This document shows positions 37,598-47,684 of a stretch of DNA of 64,000 nucleotides, piece by piece. The first letter of the stretch is position 1. Each line of letters opens with the position of its first letter. The stretch is taken from the NCBI RefSeq assembly GCF_004569635.1, contig NZ_SPOZ01000005.1, forward strand, positions 1 to 64,000, in the 5' to 3' direction. This stretch comes from Streptococcus sp. LYSM12 (GTDB taxonomy: Bacteria > Bacillota > Bacilli > Lactobacillales > Streptococcaceae). A model generated the notes under the pieces. The model did not search any database. It worked only from the letters and a program-made list of their open reading frames with translations, and had not been told where the DNA came from. The position numbers were made by a program, and so were the translations under genes.

Positions 37598-38596
37598 CTA
37601 TAGCTCCATTACTTGACGATACGCATCAGCCAGTTGATGCGAAACTTTATCTATCGAGCGACTTTCTGCCACTTGGTAACCAGCCTCTCTCTTATCCACC
37701 TGCTTATCTAATATTTTCTGGATAGAGGCTACAAAGTCATCGACGGTATCTCCCAACTCAGCACTATTCTCATCAATCCAGCCCTCGTAAACTGGAATAT
37801 TACGCAAGACTACCTGCTGGCGACTGGCAAGGGCTTCGAGAACAACGATTCCTTCTGTTTCCTCATAAGACGGGAAGAAAAAGGCATCAGCACCGCTCAT
37901 GGCTCCTTGAAAAACAGCACCTTTAAAATAGCCAGGAAAAGACACATTTGCTGGATGAGCCCCTTCTACTATCTTGCGAATGTAAGCAGGAATAATCCAT
38001 TTATTAACACTGCCTAACCAGATAAAGCGGACATGAGGCATCCGTTCTGCCACCTTAACAAAATCTTCAATCCCCTTGCGGCGAAAATACAGCCCTGCAC
38101 AGACTACCACCGGTTGATCTGCTGCAAGATCAAAATGCTTGCGAAAAATTTCTTCTTTGCGTGGATCTGTTTGGTATTTGTTAAGATCAATCCCATTTGA
38201 AACAGCAACAATTGGAGTTGTTACACCATAGCCTTGAATCAATTTCTTGGAGTATTCAGACGGTGTAATGACAAAATCTGCCTGCTGGTACATACTCGCC
38301 AGATATTTTCCCACAAAAGGAGCTAGGAGATTAGAGCCAATAAACGAATTGCGAAAATCTTCCATGGTCGAATGCCCATGCAAAATGACCTTTTTACCCT
38401 GGCGCTTCGCTGCCTGCAACAAGAGCCAACTGCGAGGGCCGTAGGTATTGATATGGACGACATCATAATCCCCCAATAAATCTGTCGTGTAGGGAATCCC
38501 CGCCAAATCAAGCGCCTCCATTTGATGGTGGAGAGCACGGCCGATGCCTGATTTTTCTAAAACTGTCTTTCCTTCTAAATACAATAGTACTTTCAT
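37598..38596 (-). CDS. cpoA: CpoA-like glycosyltransferase
   Basis: GT4-family enzyme of 332 residues: KVLLYLEGKTVLEKSGIGRA, HINTYGP, HGHSTMEDFRNSF, and the donor motif FFPSYEETEGIVVLEALASRQ. Matches pneumococcal CpoA, which adds galactose to monoglucosyl-diacylglycerol; mutants show altered beta-lactam tolerance. The start has no Shine-Dalgarno: TGATATAAT ends six bases before the ATG, so the message is probably leaderless. First gene of the two-gene glycolipid operon. Confidence 0.82.
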   Translation of the reverse strand: MKVLLYLEGKTVLEKSGIGRALHHQMEALDLAGIPYTTDLLGDYDVVHINTYGPRSWLLLQAAKRQGKKVILHGHSTMEDFRNSFIGSNLLAPFVGKYLASMYQQADFVITPSEYSKKLIQGYGVTTPIVAVSNGIDLNKYQTDPRKEEIFRKHFDLAADQPVVVCAGLYFRRKGIEDFVKVAERMPHVRFIWLGSVNKWIIPAYIRKIVEGAHPANVSFPGYFKGAVFQGAMSGADAFFFPSYEETEGIVVLEALASRQQVVLRNIPVYEGWIDENSAELGDTVDDFVASIQKILDKQVDKREAGYQVAESRSIDKVSHQLADAYRQVMEL

Positions 38597-38612
38597 GCCC
38601 TTATTATATCAC
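38597..38612 (-). promoter_or_regulatory. Extended -10 abutting the cpoA-like start (leaderless)
   Basis: Minus strand TGATATAAT, six bases (AAGGGC), then ATG. The -10 hexamer is 38603-38608. Confidence 0.55.
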
Positions 38613-38789
38613 ATAATCCCCTTTTCCAGCTTCCTCAACTATAGATACGTGCCAGAAAAACCTCAAACAGGCATGTATATATCCTGGATTACGATTCATG
38701 TTACTTTATGGATTGTTTCTTCGTTTTTTAGTTCCAACAGTTCTAACTGTATGGTTTGAACGGTCTTTTAACCCCCTATAAAATCAACA

Positions 38790-38965
38790 TCTTCCTAGCT
38801 CCAAAGATATAGCATACCTTTGGAGGCGGGAAATGGATGTTTGCAGAGGCCAAACGCTTCCTAGGAAGTAGGCTGAAAACCTCCACTGGAGCTTTTCACT
38901 CGTCAAATTTCCTATTTTCGCTTTGGGTTCTTTACGGGCTTGGTCTCTTGATGTAACTGAACACA
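38790..38965 (+). repeat. LR2 intergenic repeat
   Basis: AAACGCTTCCTAGGAAGTAG, AACCTCCACTGGAGCTTTTC, TTTCCTATTTTCGCTTTGGG and TTCTTTACGGGCTT recur, inverted, at 42930-43085. Confidence 0.7.
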
Positions 38966-38992
38966 GCCTACGAGCTATGTAAAAAAGGGACG

Positions 38993-39133
38993 AAGCCGTT
39001 GCGAACTATGTTCGCTTACGGATACGGCTCCCTTTAGGGGGACAGGCCGTTGCGAACTATGTTCGCTTACGGATAGGGCGCCTTTAGGAGGACAGACCGT
39101 TACAAATTATATCCGCTTACGGATACGGCTCTT
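38993..39133 (+). repeat. Three tandem ~51-bp repeats
   Basis: CCGTTGCGAACTATGTTCGC followed by TTACGGATACGGCTCCCTTT, repeated with a 50-51 base period; the third unit is the most diverged. Each unit has GCGAAC/GTTCGC as a small inverted repeat. Confidence 0.8.
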
Positions 39134-39462
39134 TAGAGGCCAATCTCATTGGTTACAAACCAACCTGCTTCGATTGTCAGGAGGTAAACTCACCACCGCT
39201 TCTTCCCTAGATTTCATTTGTGGCAGACCTAGCTATCATCAACGAGGCTTCAACAGCCTAGGAATAGATGACTAAGGGTTAGAAATAAAAGAAGCGTCAA
39301 TAAAAAAAAGCTGGATAAAAAGTCCCAGCTTTCTCACTTTATGAACCGAATGACGTTGACACAGTGGTTGATGGCTTCAATGGCTATCATGCCGTTAACG
39401 GTTGGAAATAACATGCTGCTCTTTTTTCAGGGAGCAGACTAAAAAGCTCCCGTGGAGCTTTT

Positions 39463-39673
39463 GATAGTCTTTTAGTTTGCTTCTTAGTATAGCCGTTTCG
39501 TTTATTTTTAGTACTAGGCAACGAGTCGCAGGTAGTACTGGAGTACAGCAAGACGAGTGAACGAAGTAATAAAATAGAAACGAAATGACTATACTAGGCA
39601 AGGAGCTGCAGGCATAACTAGAGTACGGCAAAGTGAGTTAATGAAGTAATAAAAGATAAACGAAACGATTATA
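39463..39673 (-). mobile_element. Composite: G-type MITE carrying a C-type MITE (211 bp)
   Basis: Outer pieces 39463-39489 and 39592-39673; host broken at GTA/CTAGGC. Same design as the composite at 31853. Confidence 0.85.
39488..39593 (-). mobile_element. Inner C-type MITE (106 bp)
   Basis: TATAGCCGTTTCGTTTATT ... ATAGAAACGAAATGACTATA, core GAGTCGCAGGTAGTACTGGA. Confidence 0.85.
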
Positions 39674-39901
39674 CTCATATTTGTTCGTGTTTCACACTCC
39701 ACATCTGACCTCTACGACTGATGCGAACTCGTTGGCTTCATTTCCAACCTCCAGCAGTCACTACTCTGACTGTTGGAGCTATGCGGAGGTGGAATCTGGG
39801 AATAGACCGTTTCAGCCCGAAGCTAGAATGCAGAAAATAAGGTAAAAACCGAACTCTTTTTTGACCTGTCGAGTTCTTTCCCACTCCCTTGTTTTCTATT
39901 T

Positions 39902-40906
39902 TTATTTGGTTGACTTGCGTTCTTTAATACCGTGGTTCAAGATAACTTCACGTGTATCCAACTCTTCCTTGTGCATAATCTTAGTCAACATCCGCATAGC
40001 AATCGCTCCGATATCATACAAAGGCTGACTGACAGAAGTCAAGTTTGGATTCGTAAATTTCGTGACTAAAGAGTCGTCACTCGTAATAATTTCAAAATCT
40101 TCTGGAACCTTGATTCCTTTATCAACAATTCCGTTCAACAATCCCGCAGCTATTTCATCTTCTGCCACATAGGCCGCTGTTGCTCCAGCATTCAAGATAC
40201 GCTCCGCAAGCGCATAGCCTTCTTCGTACTTGTATTTTGATTCAAAGACAAGTCCCTCGTTAAAGGACAATCCATTTGCTTTCAATCCTTCTCTGTAGCC
40301 TGAGAAACGAACTTTACCATTGATGTCATCCACTAATGGACCTGATACAAAGGCTATCTTTTCATTGTTTTTAGCCAACAAATCCACTACATCCTTGCTT
40401 GCTTTTGCATAATCAATGTTGACGCTTGGCAACTGATGCTCCAAATCAACTGTTCCTGCAAGCACGATTGGTGTTCGGGAACGAGAAAACTCTGCACGAA
40501 TTTTATCAGTCAAATGATAGCCCATGAAAATAATACCGTCAACCTGTTTGGAAAACAAGGTATTCACCACGTTGATTTCTTTTTCATCATTTTCATCACT
40601 GTTAGCAAGGACAATATTATACTTATACATGTCCGCAATATCATCGATCCCTTTGGCCAAGGTCGCAAAATAAGCATTGGCAATATTTGGAATGACAACT
40701 CCCACTGTCGTTGTTTTCTTACTAGCTAAACCACGCGCTACCGCATTTGGTCGGTAGTCCAAACGATCAATCACTTCCAATACTTTTTTTCGCGTGTTTT
40801 CTTTTACATTCTTATTCCCATTTACCACTCGGCTGACTGTTGCCATCGAAACACCAGCTTCGCGAGCGACATCATAAATGGTTACTGTATCATCAGTATT
40901 CAACAT
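39902..40906 (-). CDS. ccpA: Catabolite control protein A
   Basis: LacI-type master regulator of carbon catabolite control, acting with HPr-Ser-P. HTH TIYDVAREAGVSMATVSRVV at about residues 8-27, hinge YRPNAVARGLASKKT, and the sugar-binding-like domain. 334 residues is typical. Divergent from pepQ, the usual streptococcal arrangement. A GTGAAAGCGTAATTTTCA-like site in the intergenic region may give autoregulation. An LR1 repeat starts right at its stop. Confidence 0.95.
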   Translation of the reverse strand: MLNTDDTVTIYDVAREAGVSMATVSRVVNGNKNVKENTRKKVLEVIDRLDYRPNAVARGLASKKTTTVGVVIPNIANAYFATLAKGIDDIADMYKYNIVLANSDENDEKEINVVNTLFSKQVDGIIFMGYHLTDKIRAEFSRSRTPIVLAGTVDLEHQLPSVNIDYAKASKDVVDLLAKNNEKIAFVSGPLVDDINGKVRFSGYREGLKANGLSFNEGLVFESKYKYEEGYALAERILNAGATAAYVAEDEIAAGLLNGIVDKGIKVPEDFEIITSDDSLVTKFTNPNLTSVSQPLYDIGAIAMRMLTKIMHKEELDTREVILNHGIKERKSTK

Positions 40907-40937
40907 AATTGATAAGATCCTTTCACTTTTCTTTTTA

Positions 40938-40954
40938 TGAAAATTACGCTTTCA
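40938..40954. promoter_or_regulatory. Possible cre site (CcpA operator)
   Basis: Minus strand TGAAAGCGTAATTTTCA has the TGAAANCG half of the cre consensus and symmetric ends, but the second half is weak. Location between ccpA and pepQ fits. Confidence 0.35.
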
Positions 40955-41143
40955 CCCTCTCTATAGTGTATCATTTTTTGAAATCCCTTTCAAGCGATAT
41001 ACCGCATTTTTTGAAAAGTTTTAAGAAATTAGGAAAAAGCATTGCAAACCGAAAAATGACTTCCTCTTCAATCCATTTGATTACTCCTTGCTCTGCCACT
41101 CCCCAATTATTTTTCCTCCTATCTCTATTTTTACGATAAATTC

Positions 41144-41172
41144 TTGATTTTTTATTCCTTTTTTGACACAAT
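41144..41172 (+). promoter_or_regulatory. Possible pepQ promoter
   Basis: TTGATT (41144-41149), 17-base spacer, CACAAT (41167-41172). Confidence 0.4.
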
Positions 41173-41198
41173 GAAACAAATAGAAAGAAGGTGTCCTT

Positions 41199-42281
41199 AT
41201 GACCAAAATCATTGATATTCTCTCGCATTTACAAAGCACTGACCTGGATATGGCTGTCCTTTCTGATCCTGTTTCTATCAATTATCTAACAGGCTTTTAC
41301 AATGACCCGCATGAACGCCAGATGTTCCTCTTTATCAGTCAAACAAGTGCTCCGCTCCTCTTTGTACCTGCACTTGATGCAGAACGGGCACGAAAAAGTC
41401 TAGATTTTTCAGTGGTTGGCTATATTGATTCAGAAAATCCTTGGGAGAAAATCAAGGCTTCCTTACCAGAAAAAAACTACAAACGGATTGGCCTTGAGTT
41501 TGATCAGCTCATTCTCACTAAATATCAAGGATTAAAGACAGTTTTTGAACATGCAACATTTGACAATCTAACCCCTATCATCAACCGTATGCGCCTAATT
41601 AAATCAGCCGATGAAATGCAAAAGATGATGATTGCAGGAAAATGGGCAGATAAGGCTATACAAATCGGATTTGAAGCTATTTCGCTTGATAAGACAGAAA
41701 CCGACATCATTGCTGAGATTGAATTTGCCATGAAACGTGAAGGACTTGAAATGAGCTTTGAAACCATGGTCTTAGCCGGACATAACGCAGCCAATCCCCA
41801 TGGTATTCCTGGACCCCACAAGGTAGAAAATAACGCTCTCCTCCTCTTTGACCTAGGTGTCATGGCAAATGGCTATGCTAGCGACATGACACGAACCGTT
41901 GCAGTTGGGCAGCCTGACCAATTTAAAAAAGACATCTATGCCCTCACTCTTGAAGCCCAACAAGCTGCTCTTGAGATGATTAAACCAGGTGTGACTGCTC
42001 ACGAAGTGGATTGGGCAGCCCGGCAAGTCATTGAAAAAGCTGGTTACGGCGAGTATTTCAATCACCGCTTAGGGCACGGAATCGGTATGGATGTGCATGA
42101 ATTTCCATCCATCATGGCAGGAAATGACCTCATACTTGAAAAAGGTATGTGCTTCTCTGTCGAACCTGGTATCTATATCCCAGGTAAGGTCGGTGTCCGC
42201 ATTGAAGACTGTGGTTATGTGACTGAAAACGGCTTTGAAGTTTTTACCAATACTGGTAAGGATTTGTTCTACTTTGAGTAA
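41199..42281 (+). CDS. pepQ: Xaa-Pro dipeptidase
   Basis: M24-family metallopeptidase cleaving Xaa-Pro dipeptides, cytoplasmic. Metal ligands are seen in LLLFDLGVMANGYASDMTRT (two Asp), HRLGHGIGMDVHE (His), SVEPGIYIP (Glu) and VRIEDCG (Glu). 360 residues. AGAAGGTG precedes the ATG. Followed by a strong terminator. Divergent from ccpA, which regulates it in related lactic acid bacteria. Confidence 0.93.
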   Translation: MTKIIDILSHLQSTDLDMAVLSDPVSINYLTGFYNDPHERQMFLFISQTSAPLLFVPALDAERARKSLDFSVVGYIDSENPWEKIKASLPEKNYKRIGLEFDQLILTKYQGLKTVFEHATFDNLTPIINRMRLIKSADEMQKMMIAGKWADKAIQIGFEAISLDKTETDIIAEIEFAMKREGLEMSFETMVLAGHNAANPHGIPGPHKVENNALLLFDLGVMANGYASDMTRTVAVGQPDQFKKDIYALTLEAQQAALEMIKPGVTAHEVDWAARQVIEKAGYGEYFNHRLGHGIGMDVHEFPSIMAGNDLILEKGMCFSVEPGIYIPGKVGVRIEDCGYVTENGFEVFTNTGKDLFYFE

Positions 42282-42487
42282 TTCTGAAAAGATTAGTGTC
42301 AACTGACCAATATAAGAACGGTGCGTCACATACATCTCAAAAAGCATTAAACTAAAAGGGAAACACGCGAAAGATTCTAGCATCTGATTCAAACCTTGAA
42401 AAGGGAGTGGGGCAAGATTATGCTTTCAAGGCAATCGATTTTCTCCCCAACTACCATAGTAGTAGCATAACCTACATAGCTGATTAA

Positions 42488-42531
42488 GATTGAAGAAAGA
42501 GTCTATCTTTGACTCTTTCTTCAATCTTTTT
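42488..42531 (+). terminator. pepQ terminator
   Basis: 16-bp perfect stem GATTGAAGAAAGAGTC / GACTCTTTCTTCAATC followed by TTTTTCTT. Confidence 0.85.
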
Positions 42532-42606
42532 CTTCTGCATTCCCAACAAAAAGACTCTTAAAAATAATTTGAACAAGGATTATAGGTGCGTCATGAACGT
42601 TGTTTT

Positions 42607-42712
42607 ATAGTCTTTTAGTTTACTTTTGGTACTAGTCAAGGAGCTGCAGGCATAACTAGAGTACGGCAAAGCGAGTGAACGAAGGAATAAAAGATAAACG
42701 AAATGACGATAC
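42607..42712 (-). mobile_element. MITE, G subfamily (106 bp)
   Basis: TATAGTCTTTTAGTTTAC ... ATAAACGAAATGACGATA; core GAGCTGCAGGCATAACTAGA, shared with the copies at 39592 and 47348. Confidence 0.82.
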
Positions 42713-42929
42713 ATCTGTTTTTACATGTTTCTACTATCCTAGAGGGCTATCTAAACTCCAAGACTACATAACAAACACTCATCAAAAACTCACTTCTTCT
42801 GTCGTTCGCTCACCTTGCCAAACTTCAGTTTTTCTTTCGGTTTAAAGGGGGCTAGAGTTACTATTCTTCGCTATCCCTATCTCCAATCTTTAACAATTCT
42901 TAACCGTAAAAGCTAATCACAAGATACGA

Positions 42930-43085
42930 AGCCCGTAAAGAACTCAAAGCGAAAATAGGAAATCTGACGAGTGAAAAGCTCCGGTGGAGGTTTTCAGCCT
43001 ACTTCCTAGGAAGCGTTTGCCCACGACGTCTATTTCCCACCTCCAAAGGCATACTATACCTTTAGAGCTAGGAAGATTTATCTTT
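42930..43085 (-). repeat. LR2 intergenic repeat, inverted
   Basis: Inverted counterpart of 38790-38965: CCCGTAAAGAACTCAAAGCG, GAAAAGCTCCGGTGGAGGTT, CTACTTCCTAGGAAGCGTTT. Confidence 0.7.
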
Positions 43086-43094
43086 TTCGCACAG

Positions 43095-43285
43095 AGTTTA
43101 GGGCGGGTCCAATTACACAAGATACAAGGGCGGGGAAAAAGCGAATGTACCCTGTGCCTAAGAAACTCTCCGCTGGATAGTTTCTTCCGTATCTGTAAAG
43201 CAGGCGCAGCCTGCAACAGCTACGGTAAAATAGGAAATACGACGAGTGAAAAGCTCTGGTGGAGGTTTTCAGCCTGTTCCCTTAA
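43095..43285 (-). repeat. LR2-related repeat, inverted, with empty MITE site
   Basis: Inverted match of 57560-57930: GCCTAAGAAACTCTCC, ATAGTTTCTTCCGTATCTGT, CAACAGCTACGGTAAAATAG, GACGAGTGAAAAGCTC. It lacks the MITE present in the other copy; the TA at 43226-43227 is the target. Confidence 0.75.
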
Positions 43286-43495
43286 ATAGGACGGAATAAT
43301 GTCCCATCTTCGGCTGCTTTTCCTTGTCTATTTTCTTTAAGTACGCGTTATCTTGCAATCAATGTCTTCGCTTCCTAGTTTCTAGGATTGGGCTAGCCTA
43401 CTCCCCTGGATTAATTAGTAGTAGATGTATCAAATTGTTCATACTCTATAACTTTATGAGCTCAATACTTTCTAACCTCTATTAAAAAAAAACAC

Positions 43496-43526
43496 TTGAC
43501 ATTGACGCAACGTCAACATATATAAT
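43496..43526 (+). promoter_or_regulatory. MerR-type promoter with 19-bp spacer and operator
   Basis: TTGACA (43496-43501), 19-base spacer, TATAAT (43521-43526). The spacer carries the inverted repeat TTGACG-CAA-CGTCAA (43502-43516), the standard place for a MerR operator. Confidence 0.8.
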
Positions 43527-43600
43527 AAAAAGTGGGATGAGAAGCGTACATGTTTCTCACTCCTATCTTGCAAGATATAGACAATAAAGAGGAATAAAAT

Positions 43601-44368
43601 ATGGCTTATTCAATTCGCAAATTGGCAAACCTATCAGGTATCAGCACTCGTACCCTGCGCTATTATGAAGAGGTTGGATTGTTACTTCCAGCCTATAAAA
43701 AAGACGGAGGTCAGCGCTTTTATGGTGAACAGGAAGTGGACAAGCTCCAGCAAATTCTCTACTACAAGGAGCGGGGATTTGAACTCAAACAAATTAAAAA
43801 ATTCCTTACCCAAGAAAAGGTTGATACACTGAGTAGCTTAGAAGACCATTTGACAGACCTCCACGCGAAAAAGGAGAGAATTGAAGCCATGATTGAAAAC
43901 CTCATGCGCACAATTCAAGCACAGAAAGGATACCTAACAATGACCACAAGTGAAAAATTCCAAGCATTTAAAGATACTCTTATCCAAGAAAATGAAACCA
44001 AGTACGGAACTGAACTCCGTGAAAGATACGGAGACGAAGAAATACAGAGAGCCAAACAACACTTTGCCACAATGAGCGAAGAAAATTACCAAGGCTGGCA
44101 AGCATTCGATCAAGAAATTAAAGTGCTCCTGCAGAAAGCCCTTGCTGAAAACTGGAAACCAGAAGATGAACGTAGCAAACAAATCGTCCAGCTCCATAAA
44201 GAATGGCTCCAAATGGCTGATAAACACTATTCTGCTGAAAAGCACATCGGCATTGCCCAGCTCTATACAGCCGACGAACGCTTCAGTGCTTACTATGATG
44301 AAGCAACCCAAGGTTGTGCTGCCTTTCTCACAGCCAGCATTAGCTACTGGGCAGGATTGATTGACTAA
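43601..44368 (+). CDS. MerR-family regulator with TipAS domain
   Basis: 255 residues. N-terminal MerR HTH (YSIRKLANLSGISTRTLRYY, then the wing with RFYGEQEVDKLQQI), coiled-coil linker (about 75-110), and a C-terminal all-alpha TipAS domain (about 120-255, HFATMSEENYQGWQAFDQEI, FLTASISYWAG). TipAS domains bind thiopeptides and other drugs covalently or tightly in TipA-like regulators. Promoter architecture suggests autoregulation. No target efflux gene lies next to it. AGAGGAA precedes the ATG. Confidence 0.88.
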   Translation: MAYSIRKLANLSGISTRTLRYYEEVGLLLPAYKKDGGQRFYGEQEVDKLQQILYYKERGFELKQIKKFLTQEKVDTLSSLEDHLTDLHAKKERIEAMIENLMRTIQAQKGYLTMTTSEKFQAFKDTLIQENETKYGTELRERYGDEEIQRAKQHFATMSEENYQGWQAFDQEIKVLLQKALAENWKPEDERSKQIVQLHKEWLQMADKHYSAEKHIGIAQLYTADERFSAYYDEATQGCAAFLTASISYWAGLID

Positions 44369-44618
44369 TACTCATCAACATTAGCGTAACTCACTTCCCG
44401 AACTATGGTTTTCCTTTCCGTTTAAAGAGGACTAGCTTCGCTATCCTTATCCAATTCTCAGTTGTAAAAGCAGGTCAGATAGTGATAACTATAGAGTATC
44501 AAAGTCCAACTAATGAATATCCATAGCTGTTACGAGCCTCCTCGTTTAATAGATACGGGTCCCCTTTAGAGAGTCACTATTTGCGCTCTGCTATATTGAT
44601 AAATGTCCACTACGATAA

Positions 44619-44650
44619 AAATGCCTAAAACTGTGCTGTTTTAGGCATTT
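44619..44650 (-). terminator. tgt terminator (bidirectional)
   Basis: AAATGCCTAAAAC (44619-44631) pairs with GTTTTAGGCATTT (44638-44650); on the minus strand it ends in TTTTTATC. Confidence 0.8.
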
Positions 44651-44664
44651 CGTAGGGAAATCTA

Positions 44665-45864
<1,200 letters not shown>

Positions 45865-45881
45865 TTAGATATATGAAGAGG

Positions 45882-45986
45882 TATAATCTTTCAGTTTTGA
45901 TTTAGTACTAGGCAACAAGTCACTGACATAACTGGAGTTAGACAAGACGAAAGAACACGGTCATAAACGAAAACTGAACGACTATT
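45882..45986 (-). mobile_element. Degenerate MITE copy
   Basis: TATAATCTTTCAGTTTTGA ... AAAACTGAACGACTATTA; core TTTAGTACTAGGCAACAAGT is recognisable but neither G nor C type. Oldest-looking copy in the window. Confidence 0.6.
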
Positions 45987-46080
45987 ATTTCTCACAGAAA
46001 CCTCACAAGCTCCTCTAGTCTATCAAAAAAAGACTAGCTTGTCACCTCATATTGTGCTACACTATGGGAAGGAGGTTTTT

Positions 46081-46923
46081 ATGTTTTCAATTCGACAAAT
46101 TCGTGCGAACGCACGCCAACTAATCGCAGAGACACCCGGAGCCTATCTCCTTGCCCTCATTCCCGTCATTCTTGGGGTGATTATTCAACTAGTCTATTCG
46201 TCCCAATCCGATGATTTAGCTCTACAATTAGCGAATTCTTCTATTGGTACATCCCAACTCATCAACTTGATCGCTTTCCCTCTTGTATACAACATTTTGG
46301 TTGATTTAATGACCTTATCGATGTCGCTTGCTCTTTTCCAAGTCATCTACCACTATCGTGATAGTGTCAGCTTCAAGGATTCTTTTACCCTCTTTAATCA
46401 TAGATGTTTTGGTCGTATCCTAGCCACCTATCTCTTAAAAAATCTCTTTCTCTTTCTTTGGGGTTTGTTTATCATTGTTGGATTGTCTTTCATGCTAGCT
46501 GGAATCTACATGGCTGAGCTAGCAATGAATGTACATCAGAACTCAGAAGGGCTTCTCGTGGGTGCTGGAATGATGATAATCGTCGGGTTCATTATCATGA
46601 TTGCAGGAATCCCTCTCCTACTGACTCAAGCTCTTGCTTACTTTCTCGTAGAACCTCTTCTCTTTGACAAATTAGCACAGGATACCTATACCGGGCCACT
46701 AGCAGTTATTAAGGAAAGTCGCCGCTTGATGAAAGGGTATAAAACGAAAGCTTTCATCCTGAACCTATCCTTTATCGGTTGGTTCTTCCTTAGTTACATT
46801 AGTATAGGAATCGTGGGAATCTACGTTATTCCTTACTATCTTGCTAGTCACATTTACTTCTATCAAGCTGTCCTTGAAGATCGCTCCATGAAAGAAAAGC
46901 TTTTCCAAGGCATGATGCTATAG
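46081..46923 (+). CDS. DUF975-family membrane protein
   Basis: 280 residues, six or so hydrophobic segments; the N-terminal MFSIRQIRANARQLI and later GYKTKAFILNLSFIGWFFLS fit the DUF975 family of integral membrane proteins found next to tgt in many streptococci. Function unknown. The start at 46081 follows GGAAGGAGG closely; an in-frame ATG at 46039 has no such site. An LR1 repeat with a terminator hairpin follows immediately. Confidence 0.82.
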   Translation: MFSIRQIRANARQLIAETPGAYLLALIPVILGVIIQLVYSSQSDDLALQLANSSIGTSQLINLIAFPLVYNILVDLMTLSMSLALFQVIYHYRDSVSFKDSFTLFNHRCFGRILATYLLKNLFLFLWGLFIIVGLSFMLAGIYMAELAMNVHQNSEGLLVGAGMMIIVGFIIMIAGIPLLLTQALAYFLVEPLLFDKLAQDTYTGPLAVIKESRRLMKGYKTKAFILNLSFIGWFFLSYISIGIVGIYVIPYYLASHIYFYQAVLEDRSMKEKLFQGMML

Positions 46924-46929
46924 TATAGG

Positions 46930-47319
46930 AAAAGGGAGTGGGAAAGAACGCGACAGGTCAAAAAAGAGCTCAGTTTTCACCTTATTTCCTGCATTCTAGC
47001 TTCGGGCTGAAACGGTCTATTCCCAGACCGTTTCACTCCCACTCCGCATAGCTCCAACAGTCACTACTCTGACTGTTGGAGGTTGGAAATGAAGCTAACG
47101 AGTTCGCAGCAGTCATAGAGGTCAAATTGGAGTGGGAAACACGAACAAAATATGAGTAAAAAGCTCCAGTGGGACTTTTGAGCCTGCTCCCTGAAAAAAG
47201 AGCAGCATGTCATTCCCAACCGTCAATGGCATGATAGCCATTGAAGCAAGCAACCACTGCGTCAACGTCATTCCGTTCATAAAATGAGAAAGCTGGGACA
47301 TAAGTCCCAGCCTCTTTTT
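46930..47319 (+). repeat. LR1 intergenic repeat, uninterrupted
   Basis: Best intact copy. It starts 7 bases after the DUF975 stop, contains CCAACAGTCACTACTCTGAC as part of an inverted repeat, CACGAACAAAATATGAGTAA (empty TA at 47157-47158) and ends in a terminator hairpin. Confidence 0.75.
47284..47319 (+). terminator. Terminator at the end of LR1
   Basis: GCTGGGAC / GTCCCAGC (47292-47299, 47304-47311) followed by CTCTTTTT. The likely end of the DUF975 transcript. Confidence 0.75.
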
Positions 47320-47347
47320 AACTGGTTTCTTCAAGGAAATCAGTTTT

Positions 47348-47453
47348 TATAGCCATTTCGTTTATCTTTTATGACTTCGTTCACTCGCTTTGCCATACTC
47401 TAGTCATGCCTGCAGCTCGTTTCCTAGTACGAAAAGCAAACGAAAAGACTATA
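47348..47453 (+). mobile_element. TA-flanked MITE, G subfamily (106 bp)
   Basis: TATAGCCATTTCGTTTATC ... GCAAACGAAAAGACTATA, core CGCTTTGCCATACTCTAGTC. Confidence 0.83.
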
Positions 47454-47684
47454 TACTCTAGAGCTACAACCGATTAAAACAAAGCGCATGACTATCTAAA
47501 ACCATTTTACTTAAAAATAATAGCTTCAAGAGAGCAAAACTGTATCAATCTTTTTGACAAATGCTCTCAGGTATGGGGATACATCAGACACTCATCCTCA
47601 CACTATGGTAGCAACTAGCCAATCGATACTCCTTTCTGGCTGTTTTTTCCAAATTAGGATACGCTTGAAGATACAAACCCTCTA

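Larger units (their letters stand above)
39309..39899 (-). repeat. LR1 intergenic repeat, inverted, interrupted by a composite MITE
   Basis: Minus-strand order matches LR1 at 46930. It starts almost at the ccpA stop and ends with GCTGGGACTTTTTATCCAGC-like hairpin. The insertion is at the same TA as in the copy at 26531. Confidence 0.75.
38597..39901. other. Repeat-filled 1.3-kb gap between ccpA and the glycolipid operon
   Basis: Holds an LR2 copy, a 51-bp triple tandem repeat, and an inverted LR1 copy split by a composite MITE. No gene recognised. Confidence 0.65.
42282..43600. other. Repeat-filled 1.3-kb gap between pepQ and the MerR gene
   Basis: Holds the pepQ terminator, one MITE, two inverted LR2 copies and the MerR promoter. 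No gene recognised. Confidence 0.65.
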
